Assembly: GCF_020103695.1 (NCBI RefSeq)
Contig: NZ_JAHXBF010000037.1
Span: 1 to 64,000 of the forward strand
From: Hyalangium versicolor
GTDB taxonomy: Bacteria > Myxococcota > Myxococcia > Myxococcales > Myxococcaceae
Direction of reading: 5' to 3'
DNA length: 64,000 nucleotides
The position numbers and the translations under genes were made by a program. The notes beneath the pieces were generated by a model. That model searched no databases. It was not told the origin of the DNA and saw nothing but the letters and a program-made list of their open reading frames with translations. Positions 8,596 through 18,100 of this stretch are shown in pieces; position 1 is the first letter of the stretch, and every line of letters starts with the position of its first letter.

Positions 8596-9109
8596 GCGTC
8601 TGCCCTCGCGCAAGGCGCGTGATGAACTCCGCGAGCCCTGGAAGTTCCGTCGTCCCGAACCGCAATAGTCCCGTGGGTGCACCCTCGGGGAGCCGAGGCT
8701 CATCCGTCACCACCGCGAGCACGTCCGAGCGCGTCGAAGCCAGCAGTGGCCCATGGTCCTCGCGCCAGACCTCCAGCTTGGGCAGAGGCCCGTCCTTCCA
8801 GCCCTCGACGAGCACCACATCCACCCTGTCCCGGAAACGCTCGAGCAGCGGCAGCAACGCCTGCTCCGGTGCATCACTCACCGAGAGCTGTACGCCAGCC
8901 GGTGTGGCGAAGGCGACCAGCGCCGCACCTCCCTGCTCGAAGCGAGCCGTGTCACTGCCGGCACGGTGCAGCGGGTGCGCATCCGAAGAGTGTTTCACCA
9001 CGCCCACGCGCAAGCCTCGGGAGCGCAGCTCGGGTACGAGCCGCTCCACGAGCGTCGTCTTCCCTGCTCCGGACCAACCGATGATGCTCACCGCGGGCAG
9101 GGTCTTCAC
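8585..9109 (-). CDS. mobB: Molybdopterin-guanine dinucleotide biosynthesis protein MobB
   Basis: This 174-residue GTP-binding accessory protein supports attachment of GMP to molybdopterin with MobA. The P-loop GWSGAGKTTL is at 11-20, VKHSSDAHPLHRAGSDT follows, and VVLVEGWKDGPLPKLEV is the family's DxxxxEGxK block. Length is normal. It overlaps moeA by 4 bases (ATGA) and fdhD by 11, so the three genes are translationally coupled. Confidence 0.95.
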   Translation of the reverse strand: MKTLPAVSIIGWSGAGKTTLVERLVPELRSRGLRVGVVKHSSDAHPLHRAGSDTARFEQGGAALVAFATPAGVQLSVSDAPEQALLPLLERFRDRVDVVLVEGWKDGPLPKLEVWREDHGPLLASTRSDVLAVVTDEPRLPEGAPTGLLRFGTTELPGLAEFITRLARGQTHES

Positions 9110-10350
9110 TCCTCCACCGCCACGTACCGGGGCCGGTCAAATAGCTCCAGGTCCACCTCATCGCCCTCGGCGAAGTCGGCCCGGCCAGGAGCCAGGATGG
9201 CGAACCCCTCGGCGCCCACGTTTTGGAAGATCTGCCCCGCTCCCTGGGGCCTCAGCCGGGCCCATGGAAGGCCACCGCCCTCGCGGGACTCCACAGTAGC
9301 GGTGATGAGGTAGGTGAGACCCGCCTGCTTGTGCCGGCCCTCGGAGAGCCTTACGCGCAGACGGCGGCGCTCCTCGTGCACGCCCTGGAGCCTGAGCAGC
9401 AGCGGCCGCCCAAGCTGATCAAACGCCACGGTGGCTGCACCGGGATTGCCGGGGAGCACCACCACGGCCAGGTCTCCCAGCCGCGCCACCGCCACGGGCT
9501 TGCCGGGCTTGAGGGCCACGCCGTCCACGAAGAATCGGGCTCCCAGCTCCGCGAGCACTCGCTTGACGCGATCCTTGTCGCCCACGGAAGCACCACCCGT
9601 GGTGACGAGCACGTCCACCTTCGTGGCCAGCGCCGTGATGGCGGCACGCAACTCCGCGTCGTCGTCTCGGGCCCGCTCGGTGGCAACCACCTGTGCACCG
9701 GCCTCCTGAGCCAGCGCAGCCATGAGGATGAGGTTGCTCTCGTACACCTGGTAGGGCAGGGCGGGTGTCCCAGGAGAAATCAGCTCATCACCCGTGGCGA
9801 GCACGGCCACGCGAGGCGCGGGGCGCACGAGCGCGGTGGCAGCGCCCATGGAGGCCAGCACCCCCAGCACATGGGAGTCCACACATTGGCCGGCAGGGAA
9901 GAGCGCAGTCCCCGCAACGACTTCCTCTCCCGCACGGCGGATGTCGTGGCCGGGAGGAACGGTGATGAAGATGGAGACATGGCCATCCTCCTCGGCGCGC
10001 GCGGCCTCCTGACGGACCACGGCATCGGCGCCTGGAGGAATGGGGGCACCGGTGAAGACACGCGCGGCCTCGCCGGGCTGGAGGGTGCGCAAGGCCGGAG
10101 CCCCGGCATACACAGTGTCGACGATGCGCAGGCGCGCGGGCCGATCCCGGTTCACCCCCCGAGTTTCCTCGGCCCGCAGGGCCCACCCGTCCATGGCGGA
10201 GTTGTCACAGCCGGGCAGCGATCGCGCCGCACTCACGGCCGAGGCCAGGAAGCGGCCATGGGCGAGCAGCAGGGGCACGGACTCCGGAGCCGCCGGGGTG
10301 ACGGCCTCGAGTGCGGCTTGACGCGCGGGGATGAGGGGAGTGAGCGACAT
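9106..10350 (-). CDS. moeA: Molybdopterin molybdenumtransferase MoeA
   Basis: MoeA inserts molybdenum into adenylylated molybdopterin. The product has 414 residues from the ATG at 10350. Visible family blocks are DNSAMDGWAL, VFTGAPIPPGADAVV, VAVLATGDELI, VLVTTGGASVGDKD and VVVLPGNPGA, in the normal order. It is the first gene of the minus-strand Moco operon and diverges from mobA across 153 bp (10351-10503). I found no convincing Moco riboswitch in that gap. Confidence 0.95.
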   Translation of the reverse strand: MSLTPLIPARQAALEAVTPAAPESVPLLLAHGRFLASAVSAARSLPGCDNSAMDGWALRAEETRGVNRDRPARLRIVDTVYAGAPALRTLQPGEAARVFTGAPIPPGADAVVRQEAARAEEDGHVSIFITVPPGHDIRRAGEEVVAGTALFPAGQCVDSHVLGVLASMGAATALVRPAPRVAVLATGDELISPGTPALPYQVYESNLILMAALAQEAGAQVVATERARDDDAELRAAITALATKVDVLVTTGGASVGDKDRVKRVLAELGARFFVDGVALKPGKPVAVARLGDLAVVVLPGNPGAATVAFDQLGRPLLLRLQGVHEERRRLRVRLSEGRHKQAGLTYLITATVESREGGGLPWARLRPQGAGQIFQNVGAEGFAILAPGRADFAEGDEVDLELFDRPRYVAVEE

Positions 10351-10503
10351 GAACTCTCGCTGAGTCTCCAAGACTCCAACAAAACCGTCGGGGGAGGAAC
10401 TCCCGCGAGCATGAGAGGCGCCTGCTGGACAGAAAACGCTCTCAACCCTCCACGGCGGGTGCGGGGGTGCGATGCTGGGCGGGTGGGCTCCGGAGGTGGA
10501 TTC

Positions 10504-11103
10504 ATGGACTTCTTTCCCGATGTCACACTGGCAGTAGTGGCTGGAGGCCAGGGCCGGCGGCTGTCCGGAGTACCCAAGGGGCTCCTGAAGCTGGGCGACC
10601 GCACAGTGCTGGAGCGGCTGCTCGAACTGTCGCCGCTGTTCGCGGAGGTGCTGCTCGTCGCGAACACACCCGAACCCTATGCCCGCTTCGGCCTGCGCAC
10701 GGTAGCGGACGTGGTGGAGGGCAAGGGCGCCCCGGGAGGTGTGCACGCGGCGATGGCGGGAGCGAAAACGGCGTGGGTGCTGGCGGTGGCGTGCGACATG
10801 CCCTTCGTGATGCCCGAGGTCGTGCGCGTCCTGCTGGAGGCCCGGAGCCCCGAGGTGGACGCGGTGTGCTTCACCGTCGAGGGGCGTGTCGAGCCGCTGC
10901 TCGCCGTCTACCGCTCCACCCTCGCGGGCCCATGGGGCGGGGCCTTACAGCAGGGAGACCCCTCCCTGCGCGAACTCCTCTCGCAGTGCAGGCCCCAGCT
11001 CCTGCCAGAGGAAGCGCTTCGAGCCGTGGACCCGGAAATGAACTCCCGGGTGAACGTGAACACGCCCGAGGACCTGCTCCGTTATGGGCTCTCGTTGCCC
11101 TGA
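10504..11103 (+). CDS. mobA: Molybdenum cofactor guanylyltransferase MobA
   Basis: MobA transfers GMP from GTP to molybdopterin. The 199-residue product has the nucleotidyltransferase start VVAGGQGRRLSGVPKGLL, the GAPGGVHAAM block and the metal site CDMPFV. I chose the ATG at 10504, since it places the glycine-rich motif near residue 12 as in the family. It converges on the histidine kinase gene, overlapping its last 22 bases. Confidence 0.95.
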   Translation: MDFFPDVTLAVVAGGQGRRLSGVPKGLLKLGDRTVLERLLELSPLFAEVLLVANTPEPYARFGLRTVADVVEGKGAPGGVHAAMAGAKTAWVLAVACDMPFVMPEVVRVLLEARSPEVDAVCFTVEGRVEPLLAVYRSTLAGPWGGALQQGDPSLRELLSQCRPQLLPEEALRAVDPEMNSRVNVNTPEDLLRYGLSLP

Positions 11104-12548
11104 GGCGAGCGCGGCAGGCGCACGGTGAAGGTGGTGCCCTCCTCTCGAGTGGAGCGGGCCTCGAGCGTCCCGCCATGCGCCCGCGTGATCTGGTACGCGA
11201 TGAAGAGCCCCAGCCCCAACCCGGCGCTCTGCCCGTTCTCCTCCTTGCGCATGCCCCGGCGGAACGGCTCGAAGAGCCGAGGGAGCAACTGAGGCTCGAT
11301 GGGCTCGCCCAGGTTGTGCACCTCGAGCCGCACCCATGCCTCCTCACCTCTCACGGTCACCGTCACCGGCTGATCCGGAGGGCTGTAGTCCAGGGCGTTC
11401 TTCACCAGGTTGCCCACCAATTGCGCCAGCCGATCTCCATCCCACTCGCCCTGGAGATCTCCCTCCACGTGCACCCGCAGCTCTCGCTCCGGCCACGCCA
11501 CCCGCAGCTCCTCCAGCACCGGGCGGCAGGTGACGCGCAGGTCCACCTGCTGGCGGATGATGGGAATGCCTCCGCCCAGCCGCCCGCGCGTGAAGTCCAG
11601 CAGGTCGCTGATCATCCGCGCCATCCGCTCGGCGCTCTGGGAGATGCGCCCGGCCGGCTTGCGCAGGCGCGTCGGCATCTCGTCGTCGCGCAGCAACACG
11701 CTGGCCGACAGCGCGATGGCATTGAGCGGGTTGCGCAGATCATGACTGACGATGCCCAGGAAGCGCTCGCGGAACTCCGCCGTCCGCCGCAGCTCCTCCT
11801 CCCGCCGCTGGTGGTCCGTCAGGTCGGTGCTGATCACCACCGCGCCCACGATGCGCTCTCCCATGCGCACCGGTGCCGCCGCGCAGCGGGCCACCAGGGT
11901 CCGGCCCGTGCTCGCGTGGCGCAGCACCACGTCGCGTGTCACCGCCTCGCCCCTCAGGGCGCGCGCGAAGGGCTCCTCCTCGGCGGGGAGACGCTGGCGC
12001 GTCACCGAATCCAGGCTCTGGAGCCGCTCCCCAAGCTCCAGTGGGGAGGTGTTCTTGAGGTTGCCTCCCAGCAGCGCCCGGGCCGGAGCGTTGGCGTGCG
12101 TGATGGACTCGGAGTCTCCCACGTACACGGCGTCCGGGATGCTCTCGAGGATGGCCTCCAGCTGCGCCGCGTGGTGAGCCACGGTGTCCTGCTCCTCTGG
12201 GCTCTTCGCGGCGGCCGCCTCCTGGACCTGATCGAGGAAGCGGTGGAGCACCCGCAGCTCCGAAAATTGGAGCACTCCCCCGGTCTCCTCCAACAACCCG
12301 AGCAGTCCATCGCGCAACAGTCCACACGCCCGAGCCACCACCGCGGCACCTGGCGACATCGAAGGCAGCACTCCGTCCAGCGGCTTCCCTTCGAGCCGGG
12401 CCTGGAGCCCGTCCAACATCCGGGGCAGCAGCTCGAGGAGCCGCTTGCGCATCGACTCCGCGTTCGGGAGCCCTTCGGATACATTTCGCCCGAGCCGGGA
12501 GAGGAGTTCCTCGCGCCGGGTCGCGAGCACCTCTCGCAGGCCGTTCAT
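11082..12548 (-). CDS. PAS-containing sensor histidine kinase
   Basis: This 488-residue protein has no clear membrane segment, so it is probably cytoplasmic. An N-terminal helical region is followed by a PAS domain (ILESIPDAVYVGDSES), then the dimerisation block GIVSHDLRNPLNAI with the phospho-acceptor His, and an ATPase domain (NLVKNALDYS, GLGLGLFIAYQI). The start at 12548 lies 4 bases after the stop of a single-domain response regulator on the same strand, so the two form a two-component operon. A GTG 12 bases upstream is an alternative start. Confidence 0.9.
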   Translation of the reverse strand: MNGLREVLATRREELLSRLGRNVSEGLPNAESMRKRLLELLPRMLDGLQARLEGKPLDGVLPSMSPGAAVVARACGLLRDGLLGLLEETGGVLQFSELRVLHRFLDQVQEAAAAKSPEEQDTVAHHAAQLEAILESIPDAVYVGDSESITHANAPARALLGGNLKNTSPLELGERLQSLDSVTRQRLPAEEEPFARALRGEAVTRDVVLRHASTGRTLVARCAAAPVRMGERIVGAVVISTDLTDHQRREEELRRTAEFRERFLGIVSHDLRNPLNAIALSASVLLRDDEMPTRLRKPAGRISQSAERMARMISDLLDFTRGRLGGGIPIIRQQVDLRVTCRPVLEELRVAWPERELRVHVEGDLQGEWDGDRLAQLVGNLVKNALDYSPPDQPVTVTVRGEEAWVRLEVHNLGEPIEPQLLPRLFEPFRRGMRKEENGQSAGLGLGLFIAYQITRAHGGTLEARSTREEGTTFTVRLPRSPQGNESP

Positions 12549-12552
12549 TGCT

Positions 12553-12918
12553 TCATCCACAGTGCATGGAGACAGTAGCGAACAGCTCGCTGATCTCGAA
12601 CGGCTTTTTGAGGATGCCCTGGGTTCCCGGAAGGACCGTGCGGCCACTGGCGGTGACGATGATGATGGGCACCGGGCTCATGGCCGGGTTGTCCCGGATG
12701 TGCCGGAGGAACTCCTCGCCACTCATCACCGGCATCATCAAATCCAACAGCACGAGGCAGGGGGGGCCGATCTGATCGAGCACCTCCAGCCCCTCCTGGC
12801 CATTCGAGGCCACGGCCACCTCGAAGCCTTCGGTCTCGAGGAGCTCAGCCATGGCCGCACGGATGTCCTCATCGTCCTCGACGATCAGGATGTTGCCTCG
12901 TTCGCCGATCGTGCTCAC
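12553..12918 (-). CDS. Single-domain response regulator
   Basis: The product has 121 residues, starting at a GTG (12918; reads STIGERGNILIVEDDEDIR). It has the acidic pair EDDED, the phospho-acceptor Asp in LVLLDLMMPVMSGEE, the conserved Thr in IIIVTASG and the Lys in GILKKPFE. There is no output domain, so it must act through a partner, as CheY-like proteins do. It is the first gene of an operon with the kinase at 11082-12548. It is embedded in a much longer minus-strand open frame that is only antisense to the regulator gene at 13099. Confidence 0.9.
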   Translation of the reverse strand: MSTIGERGNILIVEDDEDIRAAMAELLETEGFEVAVASNGQEGLEVLDQIGPPCLVLLDLMMPVMSGEEFLRHIRDNPAMSPVPIIIVTASGRTVLPGTQGILKKPFEISELFATVSMHCG

Positions 12919-13098
12919 ACCTGGATTGTAGGCAGCCTTACGGTGATGGGGAGTGCGTGCCCGAGAACTCTGTCGGATTCCAACGAGCGCACGGCCTCGG
13001 AGTGCGAGTGGGGGGTGATCCGGACTCCTTCGCGCCACCGTCCAACGTTCGATACAGTGCCACGCCGGGACGGTGGTCAGCCGGAGCGGATTTCTACC

Positions 13099-14727
13099 AT
13101 GCGCGAGGGAAGATTTGCCGACGAGTCGACGATCGGCTTCAAGAAGCGGAACCACAGCGAGCCCGTGGCCCGCCTCGTCCCCGCGTTGACCATCGTCTCG
13201 CACCCCATGTCGCATCGCGTGGGCGAACGCCTGCTCCTGGACGGAGTCATGGCGGGCCGCGAGGAGGGCGTCTCCCGCAACGCCCCGGACTTCATGCGCC
13301 CGGATGCCGCGCTGGGCTCTCCCCTGGCCGATCCCTTCCTGAGCCGCAAGCCCGTCGTCTTCGCGTCGGGCTCGACAGGGGGCGTGCGGTTGACCCCCGG
13401 CGATGGCATCAAGGTCACCCTGGCGGGCGAAGTGCTCAAGAGCCCCTGGGAGTTCTCTCCCGAGGAGCTCTCGGTGGGCGTGGCGCTGGAGCTGGCCGAG
13501 CGCGTGGTGGTGCTGCTGCACTGGGCCGATCCTTCGGCGAACTCCCCCGTGGATGCGCTGGGCATGGTGGGCACCAGTGTGGGCATCCAGAACGTGCGTC
13601 ACCACATCGAGCAGGTGGCGGACTTGCGGGTGCCGGTGCTCGTGCGCGGAGAGACGGGCTCGGGCAAGGAGCTCATCGCCCAGGCCATCCACCGGCAGAG
13701 CGCGCGCCGCGAGAAGGTTTTCATCAGCGTGAACCTGGGCGCCATCCCCAAGGAGCTGGCGGCCTCGGAGCTGTTCGGCGCCACGCGCGGCGCCTTCACG
13801 GGCGCAGTGAGGGACCGCGAGGGCTTCTTCCGCGCCGCCCACGAGGGCACGCTCTTCCTGGACGAGGTGGGCGAGGCGCCCCCCGAGGTGCAGGTGATGC
13901 TGCTGCGCGTGCTGGAGACGGGGGAAATCTATCCCGTGGGCGAGCGCACTCCGGTGAAGGTGGATGTCCGGCTCATCGCCGCGACGGATGCGCATCTGGA
14001 GCAGCAGATCCAGGAAGGGCGCTTCAAGGCGCCGCTGCTGCACCGGCTGGCGGGCTATGAGATTCGCGTGCCTCCGCTGCGGGAGCGGCGGGAGGACATC
14101 GGGCTCTTGTTCCACCACTTCGCGCGCGAGGAGCTGGAGTCCATCGGCGAGGCGTGGCGGCTGAAGCCGGAGGACTCGTCCACCGAGCCGTGGCTGCCGG
14201 CACCGTTGGCCTCGCGGCTGGTGCGCTACGGGTGGCCGGGCAACATCCGGCAGCTGCGCAACCTCACGCGCCAGCTCATCATCGGCAGCCGGGGGCACTC
14301 GCGGCTGCGGCTGGATCCGCGCTTGGAGAAGGAGCTGGAGCAGTCCCTGCTGCCACGGCCCGGCCGTCCCATCTCCGGGACCGGGCAGGCCGTGGGGGCC
14401 GAGCCGAAGCCTCCCGAGCAGAAGGGCTCCTCCCGCCGCAGGGCCTCGGAGGTCTCCGAGCCGGAGCTGCTCGCGGCCCTGCGCGAGAGCGCGTGGGACC
14501 TGAAGGCCGCCGCGGACCGGCTGGGCATCCCCCGCTCCTCCATCTACGACTTGATCGACAAGAGCCCCAACATTCGCACCGCGGGGGACCTCACCGTGGA
14601 GGAGATCACCCGCTGCTTCCAGGAGTGCTCCGGAGACCTGGATGCCATGGCGCAGCGCCTGGAGGTCTCCAAGCGGGCCCTGGGCCGCCGCATCAAGGAG
14701 TTGGGTCTGGAGGACCGGAGGACCTGA
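13099..14727 (+). CDS. Sigma-54 enhancer-binding regulator with FHA-like N-terminus
   Basis: This 542-residue activator has a beta-rich N-terminal region (about 25-142) resembling the FHA-type input domains of myxobacterial regulators. The AAA+ core carries Walker A GETGSGKE (184-191), the sigma-54 contact loop GAFTGA (231-236) and Walker B TLFLDEV (251-257). The C-terminus (454-542) holds two successive Fis-type helix-turn-helix units: DLKAAADRLGIPRSSIYDLI and DLDAMAQRLEVSKRALGRRI. One such unit is usual; two could widen or strengthen DNA contact. There is no receiver domain. The gene is followed by a tandem dyad, a -24/-12 promoter and a small ORF, its likely local target. Confidence 0.92.
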   Translation: MREGRFADESTIGFKKRNHSEPVARLVPALTIVSHPMSHRVGERLLLDGVMAGREEGVSRNAPDFMRPDAALGSPLADPFLSRKPVVFASGSTGGVRLTPGDGIKVTLAGEVLKSPWEFSPEELSVGVALELAERVVVLLHWADPSANSPVDALGMVGTSVGIQNVRHHIEQVADLRVPVLVRGETGSGKELIAQAIHRQSARREKVFISVNLGAIPKELAASELFGATRGAFTGAVRDREGFFRAAHEGTLFLDEVGEAPPEVQVMLLRVLETGEIYPVGERTPVKVDVRLIAATDAHLEQQIQEGRFKAPLLHRLAGYEIRVPPLRERREDIGLLFHHFAREELESIGEAWRLKPEDSSTEPWLPAPLASRLVRYGWPGNIRQLRNLTRQLIIGSRGHSRLRLDPRLEKELEQSLLPRPGRPISGTGQAVGAEPKPPEQKGSSRRRASEVSEPELLAALRESAWDLKAAADRLGIPRSSIYDLIDKSPNIRTAGDLTVEEITRCFQECSGDLDAMAQRLEVSKRALGRRIKELGLEDRRT

Positions 14728-14760
14728 TCCTCTGAGCAGGTTTCCGTGTCAACGGCCGGT

Positions 14761-14794
14761 CCGACGTGTCGGGTCTCCCTGTCCGACGTGTCGG
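14761..14794 (+). promoter_or_regulatory. Tandem 12-bp dyads, candidate enhancer (UAS)
   Basis: CCGACGTGTCGG occurs at 14761-14772 and again, identically, at 14783-14794. Each copy is an inverted repeat (CCGAC-gt-GTCGG) and the copies are 22 bp apart, two helical turns. They lie about 110-135 bp upstream of the start expected from the sigma-54 promoter at 14875, the usual range for activator sites. The likely binder is the regulator encoded just upstream (inference). Confidence 0.6.
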
Positions 14795-14874
14795 AACCCG
14801 GCCTGACACATCTGTTGGCCAGCCGATAGAAATGACAGACCCGAAAGAGCAGCCGATTTTCCGGCTCTTGGGCG

Positions 14875-14890
14875 TGGCATCGCGATTGCT
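14875..14890 (+). promoter_or_regulatory. Candidate sigma-54 (-24/-12) promoter
   Basis: TGGCATCGCGATTGCT matches the consensus TGGCACG-N4-TTGCA/T with correct 10-base spacing between the GG and GC pairs. It points right toward the small ORF at 15009; transcription would start near 14901. A leader hairpin TCTCAC-ggggg-GTGAGA lies at 14946-14962. Confidence 0.6.
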
Positions 14891-15008
14891 CAAGCGTTCC
14901 CTCGGTAGGGAGGAGCGCAGGGGGTTGGGTAGGGCAGTGGCGGGTTCTCACGGGGGGTGAGAGCCTCCTCCACCTTCCAAATCAGTTCAGGACACAGGGG
15001 GTAGCACC

Positions 15009-15149
15009 ATGGCGACCGAGAGCGACAAGAAGACGACCCAGACGAGCGGTTCAGGCAAGTCGACGAACAGCGGTAACACCGGGTCGACCTCGAGCGCCGG
15101 TGGTGGCGGCGGCGGCGGGACCGGGGACGTGATCATCGTCTCGGGTTAG
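15009..15149 (+). CDS. 46-residue Ser/Thr/Gly-rich small protein
   Basis: A short ORF starts at the ATG at 15009, 6 bases after a purine-rich AGGGGGT. The first 35 residues are polar (TESDKKTTQTSGSGKSTNSG), followed by seven glycines in a row and a hydrophobic tail GDVIIVSG. It has no signal peptide or membrane helix. It is flanked by a sigma-54 promoter, a plausible ribosome-binding site and a terminator. Its end overlaps the converging kinase gene by 17 bases. The function is unknown. The polar linker, polyglycine and short hydrophobic tail recall peptide precursors, but no modifying enzyme is adjacent. Confidence 0.55.
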   Translation: MATESDKKTTQTSGSGKSTNSGNTGSTSSAGGGGGGGTGDVIIVSG

Positions 15150-18100
15150 TCCCCAGGTGGGGGTTCTTTAGCAGTGCTCGGGAGAAGTCCTCCTGAGCCC
15201 GAGCCCGCAGGGTCAGCTGCTCATCAGGGCGGTTCTCCAAGGACGCCCGCAGCAACGACAACTGAGCACGCACAAGCAGCGCCTGCGGCCACTCGGGACA
15301 TGTTGACAGGGCTTCTTCCACCAAGGCGAGGCCGCGCTCTAGCTGGGGGGCTGGGGCGCGGCCCGCATCCTTTTCGAACATCGCCCAGGAGTGCTGCAGC
15401 GAACCGAAGGCCAGTCGAGCCTCGGCCGCATCCGGCAGCAGCGCGAGTGAGCGCTCGAAGTGGCGTTCCGCCTCCTGGAATTCCTGCAGGCTTCCCTGTC
15501 CGCGCTGTGCGTGCCAGCGGGCCATGAACCCCTGGAGCTCCGCCAGCTCGAGCCACGCCCGGCCATGTTGAGGGTTGATGGCCAGGGCCTCGCGCAGGGC
15601 CTTCTCCGAGTGCTGGAGCTGAGGGCGCGGATCCTTTCCCTGCCGCAGGTCCACCTCGGCCAGCAGGAGGAAGCCGCTGCCCACGCTGATCTGCGGCTCG
15701 GTGCCATTCTTTCCCAGTCGGATGGCCTGCTCGAGCGACGCGAGCGCGGAGCGCATGCTCGCGGTGGGGTTCTGGGACTGGCGCCAGAGGTACGTGGCGC
15801 GCCACAGGTGGGCCTCGCCCAGGTTGGTGTGACCGAACACTTGTTGCGGCGCCAGGTGGATGGCCTGCTCGAAGGCGGCCTGGGCCTTGTCGAGGAGGGG
15901 GAAGGGATCGCCTCCGTGCTCCCACGTCTGCTGCGCCTGGTGGAGCAGCGCGATGCCCAGTCCATTGTGGAGCTGTGGGTTCTGATTGATGGCCAGCCCC
16001 TGGCTGTACAGCTCGAGGGCCGTGCTCAGGTGGCGCGAGGCCTCCGGGCCGCACGGGTGCAATTCGGCCCACTGTGCCTGGATGAGGCCGCCATAGAGGT
16101 AGGGCACCCAGTTGCGGGGGTTGAGCTCCATGGCCCGTTGGAGCGCGGTCCACGCCTGCCTCAGGTCCTCCTCCTGCTGCTCGCTCACCGGGCCCTTCTC
16201 GTTGGGCGCGGGGTGCTCGGCCCGGCGGTAGAAGGCCATGCCGAGGTTGCTCCACGCGTCCGGGATGCGCGGGCTCAGGCGGGTGGCCTCCTGGAAGGAC
16301 TCGATGGCCTGGCGACGATGGTCCGCGGAGCTGGCGCCGGTGTCGTCCTCGTAGCCGGCCCACATGAAGAAGAGCCCGCCCAGCGTGTTGTGGAAGTCAT
16401 AGTCCCGATCCTTGGGAGCGATCTGCTGGAGGGCCTGCACCGACTGGCGCAGTTGCTCGCGCGGATCCTGGCCCCGGCTCACGCGGAAGTTCGCGGACTG
16501 GAAGAGGATGCGCCCCAGCTCCAGGTGCGTCTGCGGACCGGTGAGCCCCTGTTCGAGCGCCTTTCGCGCGGCGGCGAGCGCCGCATCGAGCGCGGCCTGC
16601 GGATCCTCTCCGTGGGTGGTGCGGTACTCGGCGAGCCGGCGGTGGAAGCGGGCCTCGAGCAGCAGCGAGGTGGGATCCTCGGGCAGGGCCTCGAGGGCGT
16701 GCACCACGGCTTGCCTGCCTCGGGTGAGGGGAGGCAGCACGTCACCGTGCCCGTACATCTCCATGAGCGCGGCGGTGTATTCGAGCTTGGCCAGGGCCTG
16801 GTGCACGGCGGGCACGCTCTCGCCAATGGCGGCAGCGGCGGCGTAGGCGTTGCGGCCGGCCTCGAAGTCGGCGAGCGCGCCCTCACGGTCTCCCTGGTTC
16901 CAGCGCCGGGCGGCGCGAGCCTGGAGGATGTCTCCGTGCAGCAGGGGCACCTCGTAGAGCCAGGGCAGGCGATTGCCCATGGCATCCACTCGCGCGAGGG
17001 CCTCGTCCAGCCGGTCCTCATAGAAAGAGAGCAGGGCCGAGACGTAGTCAGCGGAGGGCACGTCGGCGCCCTGGCTCAGGCGCAGGTAGACGAGGGCCGG
17101 ATCGCGGAAGTCGCGTTGGAGCTCCTGCTTGCGGACCTCGCGCAGTTCGGGGTTGCGGGTGCGCTCCACCTCCAGGAGCTGATCCTGGTACAGGTGGCCC
17201 AGCACGAGGGCCAACGCATAGGCGACGCGGGGTTCGTGGAAGCCGCTGTTCCATGCGAGCTCCAGGTGCTTGCGCGCCAGCGCATCATCCCCGAGCGCCA
17301 GGTAGCCGCGGGCCAGGGCGTAATTGCCGGGGCCCACGGCGGCGTCTCCGGCTTGGCGGATCTGCGTGCCCAGCTCCTCCATGTGCTGGCGGATCTCCTT
17401 GCGGTCCTCGCGCGTGTCGTGGAGCGGCGAGAGGCCCGAGTAGCGCGCCAGGGCTTCGATGTGCTCGACCTTCTCGGTGAAGCGGCGGGCGAGCTCCTCG
17501 CGGTGGGTGGCCTGGGAGTGGGTGTAGATGGCCGAGCCCAGCGCGAGGGCGACGGCGAGCAGGGCCGCGGAGGCCACGCTGACGATGAGCCGGTGCTTGC
17601 GAGCCTTCTTGCGCAGCCAGTACCAGAAGCCGGTGGGGCGGGCCTGGATGGGCTCGCCGGCCAGGAAGCGATCGAGATCCTCGATGAGGGAGCGCGCCGA
17701 GTCGTAGCGGACGGAGCGGTCCTTCTCGAGACACTTGAGGACGATGGCCTCGAGGTCCGCGGGGATGTTCGGGTTGAGCTTGCGGGGCGGGGTGGGCTCG
17801 ACGGTGGCGATGTTGTTGAGAACCTCCAACCCGTTGGCGCCGGGGATGGGAGGCTCGCCGGTGAGGAGGAAGTAGAGCGTGGCGCCGAGGCTGTAGACGT
17901 CGGCGCGCCGATCCAGGCTCTGCACCTCGCCCCGGGCCTGCTCGGGAGACATATAATGTGGCGTGCCGAGCACCGAGCCGGTGGAGGTGGCGCCGCCCTT
18001 CTCACTCCAATCATGGGCCAGGCCGAAGTCCATGACGAAGGGCTTGAGGCGGCCGTCTTCGGAGCGCTCCACGAGGATGTTGGAGGGCTTGAGGTCTCGG

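Noticed and set aside
9223-10503. Plus-strand extension of mobA by 427 codons
   Set aside because: It is antisense to moeA; the MobA motifs begin right after the ATG at 10504.
10351-10503. Possible molybdenum-cofactor riboswitch in the moeA/mobA gap
   Set aside because: The gap is the right place but I could not find a conserved Moco RNA core; only short GC-rich pairings were seen.
12919-14298. Upstream extension of the response-regulator frame to 581 codons
   Set aside because: The extra part is antisense to the AAA+ regulator; the receiver begins at the GTG at 12918.
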